Of a DNA stretch of 21,097 nucleotides, positions 13,869 through 21,097 are shown one piece after another. The stretch comes from JBGRQB01 sp041725875. Its GTDB lineage: Bacteria; Bacteroidota; Ignavibacteria; Ignavibacteriales; Melioribacteraceae. Position numbers and translations under genes: made by a program. The stretch covers positions 1-21,097 of the forward strand of contig JBGRQB010000064.1 in the NCBI GenBank assembly GCA_041725875.1. The letters run 5' to 3'. A model generated the notes under the pieces. It was given only the letters and a program-made list of their open reading frames with translations, ran no database searches and was not told the origin of the DNA. Positions within the stretch are counted from its first letter, which is position 1. Each line of letters begins with the position of its first letter.

Positions 13869-14585
13869 ATGAAGATTAAACTGAAATCATTATTTGTTTT
13901 GATAATTCTTTTTGCGGGATCATTGTTTGCGCAGACTTGCGGATTTGGCTGTCTGGGACTCAGTGGTGCTTTTGGGGGCTACACTTATCAAAGCTACGAA
14001 ACAGAAGGGTTAAACCTTTATGCAAAAAATACTTTGGGTCTGAACGACTCTTTTGGTAACGCCAAAGGATTCAGAGCCGGAGGAAATATTGTTCGCGCAA
14101 AATTTGACGGATACTTTTTTACAATAAAAGGATTTTATCAATTTTCGAGCGAAGAAAAAGAAGTTATAAGTGCTTCTCTTCAGGATGTTAGAAACACCTA
14201 TGAATTAAAAGCTAACTATTGGGGTGTGGGACTGGATATAGGAATACCGGTACTCGATTTTATGGATTTCAAAATTCTTGACGGCGGTATTACTTTTCAG
14301 CAGACAGATTATGAAGAAAGACAGATATCCGGAACCGGAGAGATTGCTTATAAAAAATATGAAAATGAAGATTCGGACATCGGCTACTATGTTGGCTCAG
14401 GTTTGATATTTCATCTTGTGCAGGATTATGTGAGTCTGGAAGGAAGCGCATATTACAATATGATGAGTGTATCAAACCTTATTGATGAATCCGGAAATAA
14501 ATTATTAAATGAAGACTCGCCTGATCTTATCAGTAAAGGGGGGCTTTCACTAATTGTTCAATTAAACATTGGTTTTCCACTTTAA
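13869..14585 (+). CDS. Secreted outer-membrane beta-barrel-like protein
   Basis: This 238-residue protein has a clear signal peptide (MKIKLK, then LFVLIILFAGSLFA, likely cut before Gln22). The mature protein begins QTCGFGC, with two cysteines that may pair. It continues as alternating polar/aromatic strands (FDGYFFTIKGFYQF, YWGVGLDIGIPV, DIGYYVGSGLIFHL, SLEGSAYYNM) and ends LSLIVQLNIGFPL. This is the pattern of an eight-to-ten-strand outer-membrane barrel. No specific family is recognised, and a pore or structural role is inferred. It starts five bases after the PqqD-like stop and ends 15 bases before the aminopeptidase gene, so it belongs to the same transcription unit. Confidence 0.78.
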   Translation: MKIKLKSLFVLIILFAGSLFAQTCGFGCLGLSGAFGGYTYQSYETEGLNLYAKNTLGLNDSFGNAKGFRAGGNIVRAKFDGYFFTIKGFYQFSSEEKEVISASLQDVRNTYELKANYWGVGLDIGIPVLDFMDFKILDGGITFQQTDYEERQISGTGEIAYKKYENEDSDIGYYVGSGLIFHLVQDYVSLEGSAYYNMMSVSNLIDESGNKLLNEDSPDLISKGGLSLIVQLNIGFPL

Positions 14586-14600
14586 TGGAGTTAAAAATTT

Positions 14601-15560
14601 ATGGCTGTTACAAAACTGGATAAGGCTTCCATTACCGCAATAAAAGATTGTATGGGAGCAAAGAAAAATGAAAAAATATTAGTTATCACTGATGAATTCA
14701 AGAAAGATATTGCCAATAATTTGTATAAGAATGCATTAAAGTTAGGACACGAAGCTATTTTACTGGAAATGAAATCCAGAGAAATGGATGGTGAAGAACC
14801 ACCCAAAACGGTTGCTGAAATGATGAAATTGTTTGATGTAGTTCTTGTTCCTACTGAAAAATCTATGACTCATACAGATGCAAGAAGAAATGCTTCAGCT
14901 GCCGGAGTAAGAGTTGCAACTTTCCCCGGTATTAACGAAGATATTATGATTAAAGGTCTTAATGCCGATTATACAAAAATTGCCGCTTTAACATTAAAGC
15001 TTAAAAGATTAATGGAAAAAACCAAAGAAGTGAGAGTAACTTCTCCTTCAGGTACAGATATCACAATGGATATCACCGGCAGAAAAGCTATCCCGAGTAA
15101 AGGATTGTTCCATAAAAAAGGGGAAAGCGGAAATCTTCCTACAGGTGAAACCTTTACGGCTCCTATTGAAGGAAAATCTAACGGTGTTTTTGTTGTTGAC
15201 GGCTCAATGGCAGGTATTGGTGTTGTAAATACGCCAATCAGAATTGAAGTTGAAAAAGGATATGCCACCAACATTACCGGCGGACCGGAAGCCAGAAAGC
15301 TTAACAAAATTTTGAAACAGTACGACCAGAAAGCAAGAAACATTGCCGAGTTTGGTATTGGTACTAATCACAATGCAAAATTAACCGGTGAATTACTTTT
15401 AGATGAAAAAGTTTTAGGAACCATTCATATAGCTCTTGGTGATAACAAATCTATGGGCGGTAAAGTGAATGTACCTATTCATCTGGACGGAATGGTTAAA
15501 AAACCAACTGTATATTTTGATGGTAAAAAAATTATGCAGACCGGAAAATTGTTGGTTTAG
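14601..15560 (+). CDS. M29-type metallo-aminopeptidase (leucyl aminopeptidase/aminopeptidase T-like)
   Basis: This 319-residue cytoplasmic protein has no signal peptide. The C-terminal half carries the metal-ligand pattern of family M29: Glu183 in NLPTGETF, Glu250 in AEFGIGTN, His276 in TIHIALGDN, and His294-x-Asp296 in PIHLDGMV. These enzymes release N-terminal residues from peptides with a two-metal site. It is shorter than classical AmpS/AmpT (about 400 residues), as in the short M29-like subgroup of bacteria and archaea. It is the last gene of the MFSD1-like/PqqD/barrel cluster and ends before a strong terminator. A plausible role is hydrolysis of imported di- or oligopeptides, inferred from context. 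The start has GGAG upstream at somewhat long spacing. Confidence 0.88.
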   Translation: MAVTKLDKASITAIKDCMGAKKNEKILVITDEFKKDIANNLYKNALKLGHEAILLEMKSREMDGEEPPKTVAEMMKLFDVVLVPTEKSMTHTDARRNASAAGVRVATFPGINEDIMIKGLNADYTKIAALTLKLKRLMEKTKEVRVTSPSGTDITMDITGRKAIPSKGLFHKKGESGNLPTGETFTAPIEGKSNGVFVVDGSMAGIGVVNTPIRIEVEKGYATNITGGPEARKLNKILKQYDQKARNIAEFGIGTNHNAKLTGELLLDEKVLGTIHIALGDNKSMGGKVNVPIHLDGMVKKPTVYFDGKKIMQTGKLLV

Positions 15561-15587
15561 ACGCAAATTATAGTTTATCATAAAAAG

Positions 15588-15613
15588 GGTCCCTATTTCG
15601 GGACTTTTTTTTT
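15588..15613 (+). terminator. Intrinsic terminator after the aminopeptidase gene
   Basis: The stem GTCCC (15589-15593) / GGGAC (15600-15604) with a 6-base loop is followed by nine T residues. It closes the cluster starting at 12243 and separates it from the helicase gene. Confidence 0.85.
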
Positions 15614-15686
15614 ATCTAAAAAAAATGTATTTTTGCTAGTCTAAATTTTAGCATATCTTTAAAAATTAACTAAAGTTAAAGGAATT

Positions 15687-17867
15687 ATGCCGTTTACACT
15701 TAAATCTTTAAATGAAGCACAGATAGCCGCTGTTGAATATAATTCGGGTCCACATATGATTGTTGCGGGTGCCGGATCAGGGAAAACAAGAGTATTAACC
15801 TACAAAATAGCACATCTTCTAAAAGAAAAACTGGAACCTCAAAATATTCTGGCTTTAACTTTTACCAATAAGGCTGCGGGCGAAATGAAAGACCGTATAA
15901 AAGAACTTGTTGGAAATAAAGCTGAAAAAATCTGGATGGGTACATTCCATTCAATTTTTGCACGTATCTTACGTGCCGAGGCATCAAAGCTTGGTTACGA
16001 ACCAAACTTTTCCATTTATGATAAAGAAGATTCTGTTTCTCTTGTAAACAATGTTATGCAGGCGTTAAATATTTCACTTGATAGTTTTAATGCCAATGCA
16101 GTACATCACAGAATCAGTAATTGTAAAAACCATATGATTACTCCTGAAGATTACGAAAATAATATTGCAGAGACTCTTCCCGAGAAAAAAATTGCTCAAA
16201 TATATAAAGAATATAGCGTCAGATTAAAAGAAAACAACGCTATGGATTTTGATGATTTACTTCTCAAGCCAATTGAGTTGTTCAACAAAAATCAGAAAAT
16301 TCAGCAAAAATACAGAGCACAGTTTAAATACATTCTTGTAGATGAGTTCCAGGATACAAACAGAGCTCAATATGAGATGCTTAAACTGCTTTTTAACACG
16401 CGTGTAAAATTATGCGTTGTTGGAGATGATGCACAAAGTATTTACGGATGGCGCGGTGCAGATATTTCAAATATGCTTAATTTTGAAAAAGATTTTCCAA
16501 AGGCGAAAATATTCAGACTGGAACAAAATTACCGCTCCACTCAAAATATTTTGAAAGCTGCTGACTCTATAATTAAAAATAACAGCGATCAGATTGAAAA
16601 AACTCTTTGGACTGAAAATGAAGAAGGGGAAAGAATTTCTGTTATTAAATGTACTGATGAGAAAGATGAAGCTTATCAGGTTGCAAAAAGAATTAAGAGT
16701 GAAATTACAAAACGTAAAATTTCTCTGAATGATGTTGCAATTCTTTACAGAATGAATTCACAATCAAGAGCACTGGAAGATGCACTAAGAAGAGCAAAAG
16801 TACCGTATAAAATTATTGGCGGTGTGGAATTCTACAGAAGAAAAGAAGTAAAAGATATAGTTGCTTATCTGCGCGTTCTTGCAAATCATAATGACGAAGA
16901 AAGTTTACTGCGTATTATGAACTTCCCTCAAAGAGGAATTGGTAATACTTCAATCAGTAAAATGATTCAGTTTGCAAGAAAACTTGATATCACTCTTTTC
17001 ACAACAATGTCCAGAGTTTTTGAAGTTATTGAAGTAAAAGAAAGAATTCAGAAAAATGTTAAAGGATTTAAGCTTTTACTTGATAAATATCACGAATTAA
17101 AAGAAAAATTATCTTTGAATGAACTGATTTCGGCACTTGTTGACGAACTTGGTGTTCTCAGAATGTATAAAGAAGAAGGCACTCAGGAATCACTCGGGCG
17201 TTATGATAACGTACAGGAATTACTTGCTGCCATCAACGATTTTACAAAACAAAACCCAAAAGCTACTATTGATGAGTTTTTGGCAGATGTTTCTCTTGTT
17301 GCCGGAATTGACGGATATGAAGAAGCTGAAAATTCAGTTACTTTAATGACTGTCCACAGTGCAAAAGGACTCGAATTCCCGGTTGTGTTTATCACCGGAT
17401 TAGAAGAAGATATCTTCCCGTTAAATCCAAAATTTGATTCCGACTCAAACACTGAAGAAGAGCGCCGACTTTTCTACGTGGCAATGACAAGAGCAGAGCA
17501 GAAAGCATTCTTATCTTATGCAAGATCGAGATATAGGTTTGGTGAAGTTGCATATCAGAGCAGATCCAGATTTATTGAAGAGCTTGACGAAGAATGCTGC
17601 GAAGATTTAACACTCGATAATGCAAGAAAATCGAGCAGAAGAAGAAGAGGTGTTTATTTTGACGAAATGTATCAGGAAGGTTATGATGATTTCGATCAGG
17701 AAAGAAAATCAATCCGTGTCGGGAGTCGTGTAAGTCACGAAATTTTTGGACAGGGAAAAGTTGTTAGAATTGACGGCGCAGGAGATACGCAGAAAATTAC
17801 AGTCGATTTTGAAAACAAAGGTAAAAAAGCACTTCTGGCAAAATTTGCAAAACTACAAATATTATAA
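15687..17867 (+). CDS. uvrD: UvrD/PcrA-type superfamily 1A DNA helicase
   Basis: This is a 726-residue ATP-dependent 3'-5' DNA helicase for repair, replication restart and recombination control. All SF1A motifs are visible: Q motif (LNEAQIAAV, Gln12), Walker A (AGAGSGKT, Lys33), TFTNKAAGEM, Walker B DEFQDT (Asp219-Glu220), GDDAQSIYGWRGA, QNYRST, the VHSAKGLEFPVVF segment and the RLFYVAMTRAE segment. The C-terminal 45 residues (RVGSRVSHEIFGQGKVVRI...) form the Tudor-like domain of UvrD/PcrA that contacts RNA polymerase. Length is normal. It is a single-gene unit between terminators. UvrD versus PcrA naming is a matter of phylogeny. The start follows an AAGGAATT ribosome site. Confidence 0.96.
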   Translation: MPFTLKSLNEAQIAAVEYNSGPHMIVAGAGSGKTRVLTYKIAHLLKEKLEPQNILALTFTNKAAGEMKDRIKELVGNKAEKIWMGTFHSIFARILRAEASKLGYEPNFSIYDKEDSVSLVNNVMQALNISLDSFNANAVHHRISNCKNHMITPEDYENNIAETLPEKKIAQIYKEYSVRLKENNAMDFDDLLLKPIELFNKNQKIQQKYRAQFKYILVDEFQDTNRAQYEMLKLLFNTRVKLCVVGDDAQSIYGWRGADISNMLNFEKDFPKAKIFRLEQNYRSTQNILKAADSIIKNNSDQIEKTLWTENEEGERISVIKCTDEKDEAYQVAKRIKSEITKRKISLNDVAILYRMNSQSRALEDALRRAKVPYKIIGGVEFYRRKEVKDIVAYLRVLANHNDEESLLRIMNFPQRGIGNTSISKMIQFARKLDITLFTTMSRVFEVIEVKERIQKNVKGFKLLLDKYHELKEKLSLNELISALVDELGVLRMYKEEGTQESLGRYDNVQELLAAINDFTKQNPKATIDEFLADVSLVAGIDGYEEAENSVTLMTVHSAKGLEFPVVFITGLEEDIFPLNPKFDSDSNTEEERRLFYVAMTRAEQKAFLSYARSRYRFGEVAYQSRSRFIEELDEECCEDLTLDNARKSSRRRRGVYFDEMYQEGYDDFDQERKSIRVGSRVSHEIFGQGKVVRIDGAGDTQKITVDFENKGKKALLAKFAKLQIL

Positions 17868-17870
17868 ATA

Positions 17871-17895
17871 AAGGCGGACCTGTTCCGCCTTTTTT
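17871..17895 (+). terminator. Intrinsic terminator of the helicase gene
   Basis: AAGGCGGA (17871-17878) pairs perfectly with TCCGCCTT (17884-17891) around a 5-base loop, followed by a T-run. It starts four bases after the helicase stop codon. Confidence 0.9.
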
Positions 17896-18072
17896 ATTCA
17901 CTATCAAGAACATTCCTCAATAATACTCTTTAAAAATTATATAATTAAGCTGAAACAACAGAAATTAATGTAAAATTAACTGAAATTTATTATTTATTTA
18001 GTTAAATTTACGCTCTAAGGTAAAATAATTTTGTTGTTATTCTAATTATTGGATATAATATAAGGAGTTCTT

Positions 18073-19110
18073 ATGAAAGTAGGTATTTTAACCGGTGGTG
18101 GAGATTGCCCGGGATTAAACCCGGTAATTCGTGCGGTAGTAAGAAAAATGATTCAGGAAGGTCACGAAGTTATCGGTGTCAGACAAGGATGGAAAGGTTT
18201 AATAGATAAATTATTTTTTGATATGTCTTTATCTGATGTATCAGGTATCTTGCACAGAGGCGGTACAATTCTAAGATCATCAAGAACCAACATTTACAGC
18301 ATTGAAAACGGTGAAGAAACTGTTATCAAAAATATGAAAGAAGTTGGTATGGATGCACTTGTAGCTATTGGTGGTGAAGATACACTTGGTGTTGCTGCTA
18401 AATTGTATGAAGCCGGCGTTAATGTAGTTGGTGTTCCTAAAACAATTGATAACGATCTTAACGCTACTGATTATACTTTTGGTTTTGACACTGCTGTAAA
18501 TATTGCAATGGAAGCTATTGATAGATTACATACAACTGCAGAATCTCATAACAGAGTAATTGTTTGCGAAGTTATGGGTCGCCACGCAGGATGGATTGCT
18601 GTTCACGCCGGTATGGCAGGCGGCGCAGATGTTATCCTTATTCCTGAAAAACCATTTGATATGCAGGAAGTTGCCGAAACTATTAAGAAAAGACACAGCA
18701 GAGGTAAAGATTTCAGTATAGTGGTTGTTGCTGAAGGTGCTAAAATGAAAACAGTAAAAGGTGACCAGTCTGATATTATAAAAGATCAGAAACTTGATTC
18801 ATTTGGTCACGTTACTCTTGGCGGTATTGGTGAAATTGTTGCAGATGAAATTGAAAAAAGAACAGGATTTGAAACAAGAGCAACAGTTCTTGGTCACATC
18901 CAGAGAGGTGGTTCTCCAACTGCGTTTGACAGAGTTTTAGGAACCAGATTTGGTTTCAAAGCTGCTGAGTTAGTATTATCCGGCGATTTTGGTAAAATGG
19001 CTGCTCTTAAAGGAAAAGATATTGAAGCTGTGAGCTTGAAAGAAGCTACCGGTGAATTAAAAACAGTTGATGTTGAGTTATATAAAGTTGCTGAAACTTT
19101 CTTCGGATAG
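18073..19110 (+). CDS. pfkA: 6-phosphofructokinase with pyrophosphate-type signature
   Basis: This 345-residue glycolytic enzyme phosphorylates fructose 6-phosphate. GGGDCPGLN at the N-terminus and PKTIDND with catalytic Asp126 are present, as are EVMGRHAGW and GHIQRGGSP for substrate binding. The phosphoryl-donor motif is GGEDT (Asp103), where ATP enzymes have GGDGS, and Lys123 replaces the Gly of PGTIDND. Both positions (E. coli 104 and 124) are the known determinants of pyrophosphate use, so a reversible PPi-PFK like the actinobacterial GGEDT enzymes is likely. Donor use in this group is not perfectly predicted by sequence. It is transcribed alone with a strong AAGGAG ribosome site about six bases before the ATG, followed by a near-perfect terminator. 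The leader (17896-18072) is AT-rich with no recognised element. Confidence 0.94.
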   Translation: MKVGILTGGGDCPGLNPVIRAVVRKMIQEGHEVIGVRQGWKGLIDKLFFDMSLSDVSGILHRGGTILRSSRTNIYSIENGEETVIKNMKEVGMDALVAIGGEDTLGVAAKLYEAGVNVVGVPKTIDNDLNATDYTFGFDTAVNIAMEAIDRLHTTAESHNRVIVCEVMGRHAGWIAVHAGMAGGADVILIPEKPFDMQEVAETIKKRHSRGKDFSIVVVAEGAKMKTVKGDQSDIIKDQKLDSFGHVTLGGIGEIVADEIEKRTGFETRATVLGHIQRGGSPTAFDRVLGTRFGFKAAELVLSGDFGKMAALKGKDIEAVSLKEATGELKTVDVELYKVAETFFG

Positions 19111-19137
19111 TTTCCACTTTTCTATATAAAATTTTGA

Positions 19138-19168
19138 AACCTCTTGGTGAAAACCAAGAGGTTTTTTT
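19138..19168 (+). terminator. Strong intrinsic terminator of the phosphofructokinase gene
   Basis: A perfect 11-bp stem (AACCTCTTGGT / ACCAAGAGGTT) with a GAAA tetraloop (19149-19152) is followed by a T-run, 27 bases after the stop codon. Confidence 0.95.
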
Positions 19169-19251
19169 GTAAAGCTACATATATATGCTGTTTCTTTTTA
19201 GTTTCTATTTCACTAATTTGAATTGATTATACAATAAATTAGGGGTAGTAC

Positions 19252-20883
19252 ATGAAAAGAAAAGCTTTCTTTTTGATTTTAGTGTTAGGCTTATTTATTA
19301 ACTATTCTTTTGGATGCACAAACTTAATTGTGACAAAAGGCGCTTCAAAAGATGGTTCCGTTATTATCACTTATACCTGCGACGGTGAGTTTCATCCTTC
19401 ATTTAATTACATTCCCGCAGCTACTTATGCACCGGGTGACTCACTTGAAATAAAAACGTGGGGCGGCCGACTCCTTGGGAAAATCCATCAGGTTGAAAGA
19501 ACCTATTCAGTAGTTCGCTGTATCAACGAGCATCAGGTTGCAATTGCCGAAACAACATTTGACGGCAGACTGGAACTCCAGAATAAAAAAGGATTACTTC
19601 ATTACTGGAAACTTATGCAGCTTGCTTTACAGCGCTCCAAAACAGCGCGCGAAGCCATTAAGGTGATGACAGATCTTGTAGCTCAGTATGGATACAGCTC
19701 AACAGGGGAATCTTTTTCAATTGCAGATAAAAATGAAGCCTGGATTCTTGAAATGATTGGAAAAGGACCTGACAAAAAAGGTGCTGTATGGGTTGCGGTT
19801 AAAATACCTGACGGGCATATTTCCGCACACGCAAATAAAGCAAGAATCGGAAGTTTTCCTCTAAACGATCCTGAAAATTGTTTGTATTCTGAAGATGTTA
19901 TTGATCTGGCAGTTGAAAAAGGGTACTATGATCCTGATTCCGGTGAAGAGTTTAGTTTCTGCGAAGCTTATTGCCCGGCAACTCCGAGAAATAAAAGATA
20001 CGCCGAGAGCAGAGTCTGGAGTTTATTCAGAAGAGCTGCACCTTCTATGAACCTTTCATCTGATTATCACAGAGCAGTTGAAGGAGCAGAAAGATATCCG
20101 TTATCAATTAAACCTGATGAAAAAATTGATGTTAATATGGTTTTCAGCTTAATGAGAGATCATTATGAGGGAACTGATTTTGATATGACAAAAGGGATTG
20201 ATGCTGGTCCTTATAACTCACCGGTGCGTTACAGACCAATGGCCTGGAAGGTTGATGATAAAGAATATTACTGGGAAAGACCAATCTCAACTCAGCAGAC
20301 AGGCTTTTCATTTGTCTCACAATCACGTTCATGGCTGCCTGATGAAGTTGGCGGAGTTTTATGGTATGGTGTTGACGATACTTATTTTTCCTGTTATGTT
20401 CCTATGTACAGCTCAATTGTTGAAATTCCAAAATCTTTCAGAACAGGTTCAATAGGAAAGTTTTCCTGGGATTCTGCCTGGTGGGTATTTAATTTTGTAG
20501 CCAACTTTGCAAATCTGAGATATTCTGATATGAAGACAGATATACAGGCTGTTCAGAAAGATATTGAAGGAAACTTTTTAGCACTTCAGCCTGCAATTGA
20601 AAAAACAGCGGTTGAATTATTCAAAACAGATAAAGAACTGGCTGTGAGATTTTTAACAGATTATTGCGTTACTCACGGAGAGTTGACAGTCAAAAAGTGG
20701 AAAGAGCTCGGTGAATATCTGATAAGAAAGTATAATGACGGATATGTTCAGGATGAAAATCACAGACCGCACGAAAAAGGTTATAGTGAAGAATGGTTAA
20801 GGAAAGTGTTAAAGTTAAAACCGAAAAACTTTTTATTACCGAAAAATAAAAGCAACGTTCCTGAAAGCAGACTTATTGATTAA
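19252..20883 (+). CDS. Secreted C69-family dipeptidase
   Basis: This 543-residue exported hydrolase belongs to peptidase family C69 (Ntn-hydrolase fold, PepD-like). The signal peptide (MKRK then FFLILVLGLFINYSFG) ends directly before Cys22, which begins CTNLIVTKGASKDGS; in this family the N-terminal Cys is the nucleophile, so signal-peptide removal would itself expose the active site. Further family features are AIAETTFDG, YGYSSTGESFSIADKNEAWILEM and HANKARIGSF. Residues around the Cys do not make a good lipobox (SFGC), so a soluble periplasmic form is favoured over a lipoprotein, though this is not certain. It is a single gene between terminators and probably cleaves dipeptides in the periplasm, upstream of amino-acid or dipeptide uptake. 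Confidence 0.93.
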   Translation: MKRKAFFLILVLGLFINYSFGCTNLIVTKGASKDGSVIITYTCDGEFHPSFNYIPAATYAPGDSLEIKTWGGRLLGKIHQVERTYSVVRCINEHQVAIAETTFDGRLELQNKKGLLHYWKLMQLALQRSKTAREAIKVMTDLVAQYGYSSTGESFSIADKNEAWILEMIGKGPDKKGAVWVAVKIPDGHISAHANKARIGSFPLNDPENCLYSEDVIDLAVEKGYYDPDSGEEFSFCEAYCPATPRNKRYAESRVWSLFRRAAPSMNLSSDYHRAVEGAERYPLSIKPDEKIDVNMVFSLMRDHYEGTDFDMTKGIDAGPYNSPVRYRPMAWKVDDKEYYWERPISTQQTGFSFVSQSRSWLPDEVGGVLWYGVDDTYFSCYVPMYSSIVEIPKSFRTGSIGKFSWDSAWWVFNFVANFANLRYSDMKTDIQAVQKDIEGNFLALQPAIEKTAVELFKTDKELAVRFLTDYCVTHGELTVKKWKELGEYLIRKYNDGYVQDENHRPHEKGYSEEWLRKVLKLKPKNFLLPKNKSNVPESRLID

Positions 20884-20888
20884 ATAGA

Positions 20889-20917
20889 TCCCCCGAATAA
20901 ATCGGGGGAATTTTTTT
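20889..20917 (+). terminator. Intrinsic terminator of the C69 dipeptidase gene
   Basis: TCCCCCGA (20889-20896) pairs perfectly with TCGGGGGA (20902-20909) around ATAAA, followed by seven T residues. The T-run overlaps the stop codon of the convergent gene (20916-20918). Confidence 0.92.
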
Positions 20918-21097
20918 ATTCAAATAAATTTAATATCGGGTTCAAAAAGCCGATGGAATTAAGAAAGACAAGGAATATAAGCACCGGAGCAATATATTTA
21001 AGTGAAATGGAAATCAATGATTTTATCCAAATTTGCTTTTCAAGAAGAGTTTCAGCTCCTTCTTTCAGATTAACAAATGCTTTGTCAAGTCCCCATC
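20916..21097 (-). CDS. C-terminal fragment of a sodium:neurotransmitter-type symporter (NSS/SNF)
   Basis: An open minus-strand frame enters from the right edge and ends at TAA (20916-20918), giving about 59 residues. It starts WGLDKAFVNLKEGAETLL and ends with a hydrophobic helix (SLKYIAPVLIFLVFLNSIGFL). A W-G-x-D-K-A/G segment followed by a short amphipathic stretch and a last helix beginning Y-I-A/T-P is how many bacterial NSS (LeuT-like, Na+-dependent amino-acid) transporters end. The identification rests on this tail only. The 5' part is outside the window. It is convergent with the dipeptidase gene, an arrangement fitting amino-acid uptake. Confidence 0.6.
   Translation of the reverse strand, partial: WGLDKAFVNLKEGAETLLEKQIWIKSLISISLKYIAPVLIFLVFLNSIGFLNPILNLFE

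Noticed and set aside
14969..15343. Minus-strand ORF of 124 codons
   Set aside because: It is antisense to the M29 aminopeptidase, whose metal-ligand motifs show the plus strand is the coding one.
18054..18059. TATAAT just upstream of the phosphofructokinase gene as a -10 box
   Set aside because: A transcript starting a few bases later would lose the AAGGAG ribosome site that lies immediately downstream; it is more likely chance in AT-rich DNA.
1..21097. CRISPR array, rRNA genes, prophage, or insertion-sequence transposase
   Set aside because: No regularly spaced short direct repeats, no rRNA-like sequence and no transposase, integrase or phage structural motifs were seen in any frame.

Overview
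The window looks like a piece of a low-GC bacterial chromosome from the Bacteroidota/Chlorobiota neighbourhood, most likely Ignavibacteria-like. This is inferred from the protein families present (TIGR02757/DUF2400 protein, stand-alone PqqD-like protein, outer-membrane barrel, GGEDT-type phosphofructokinase) and from AT-rich intergenic DNA; no rRNA is present to confirm it. Bases 1-12 equal the 3' end of a standard Illumina adapter, so the left edge is a raw contig end and the first gene is cut off there.

Region 1 (13-2922) reads as an integron-type gene-cassette array on the minus strand. Four unrelated ORFs point the same way. The two best-preserved junctions carry related elements of about 181-189 bp (772-960 and 1447-1627) with the architecture of attC recombination sites: TAAC/GTTA R boxes, GC-rich L boxes, an extrahelical base in one arm and a conserved inner hairpin. 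The first and last bases of each cassette are mutually complementary, as expected if they once faced each other in a circular cassette. No integron integrase is in the window, so this is either a cluster of attC sites lacking an integrase (CALIN) or one end of a larger array that continues beyond the contig edge. A tRNA-Ser(GCT) gene with its own terminator lies just outside the array.

Region 2 (3443-12021) is housekeeping and signalling. It holds an orphan GAF/PAS histidine kinase, then a convergent two-gene operon encoding an isocitrate/homoisocitrate dehydrogenase family enzyme and a homoaconitase-like protein (suggesting alpha-aminoadipate lysine synthesis, with a TCA role as the alternative). 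A divergent operon follows, with a sodium:solute symporter and a DUF2400 protein, and then a convergent PD-(D/E)XK-like protein.

Region 3 (12243-15560) is a co-directional cluster: an MFS transporter resembling animal MFSD1, a PqqD-like protein overlapping it by 8 bp, a small secreted beta-barrel-like protein, and an M29-type aminopeptidase, ended by a terminator. Region 4 (15687-21097) has a UvrD/PcrA helicase, a phosphofructokinase with pyrophosphate-type signature residues and a secreted C69 dipeptidase, each followed by a clear intrinsic terminator. The window ends in the C-terminus of a sodium:neurotransmitter-type symporter on the opposite strand. Two peptidases, an MFSD1-like carrier and two sodium symporters suggest an organism that lives partly on peptides and amino acids.
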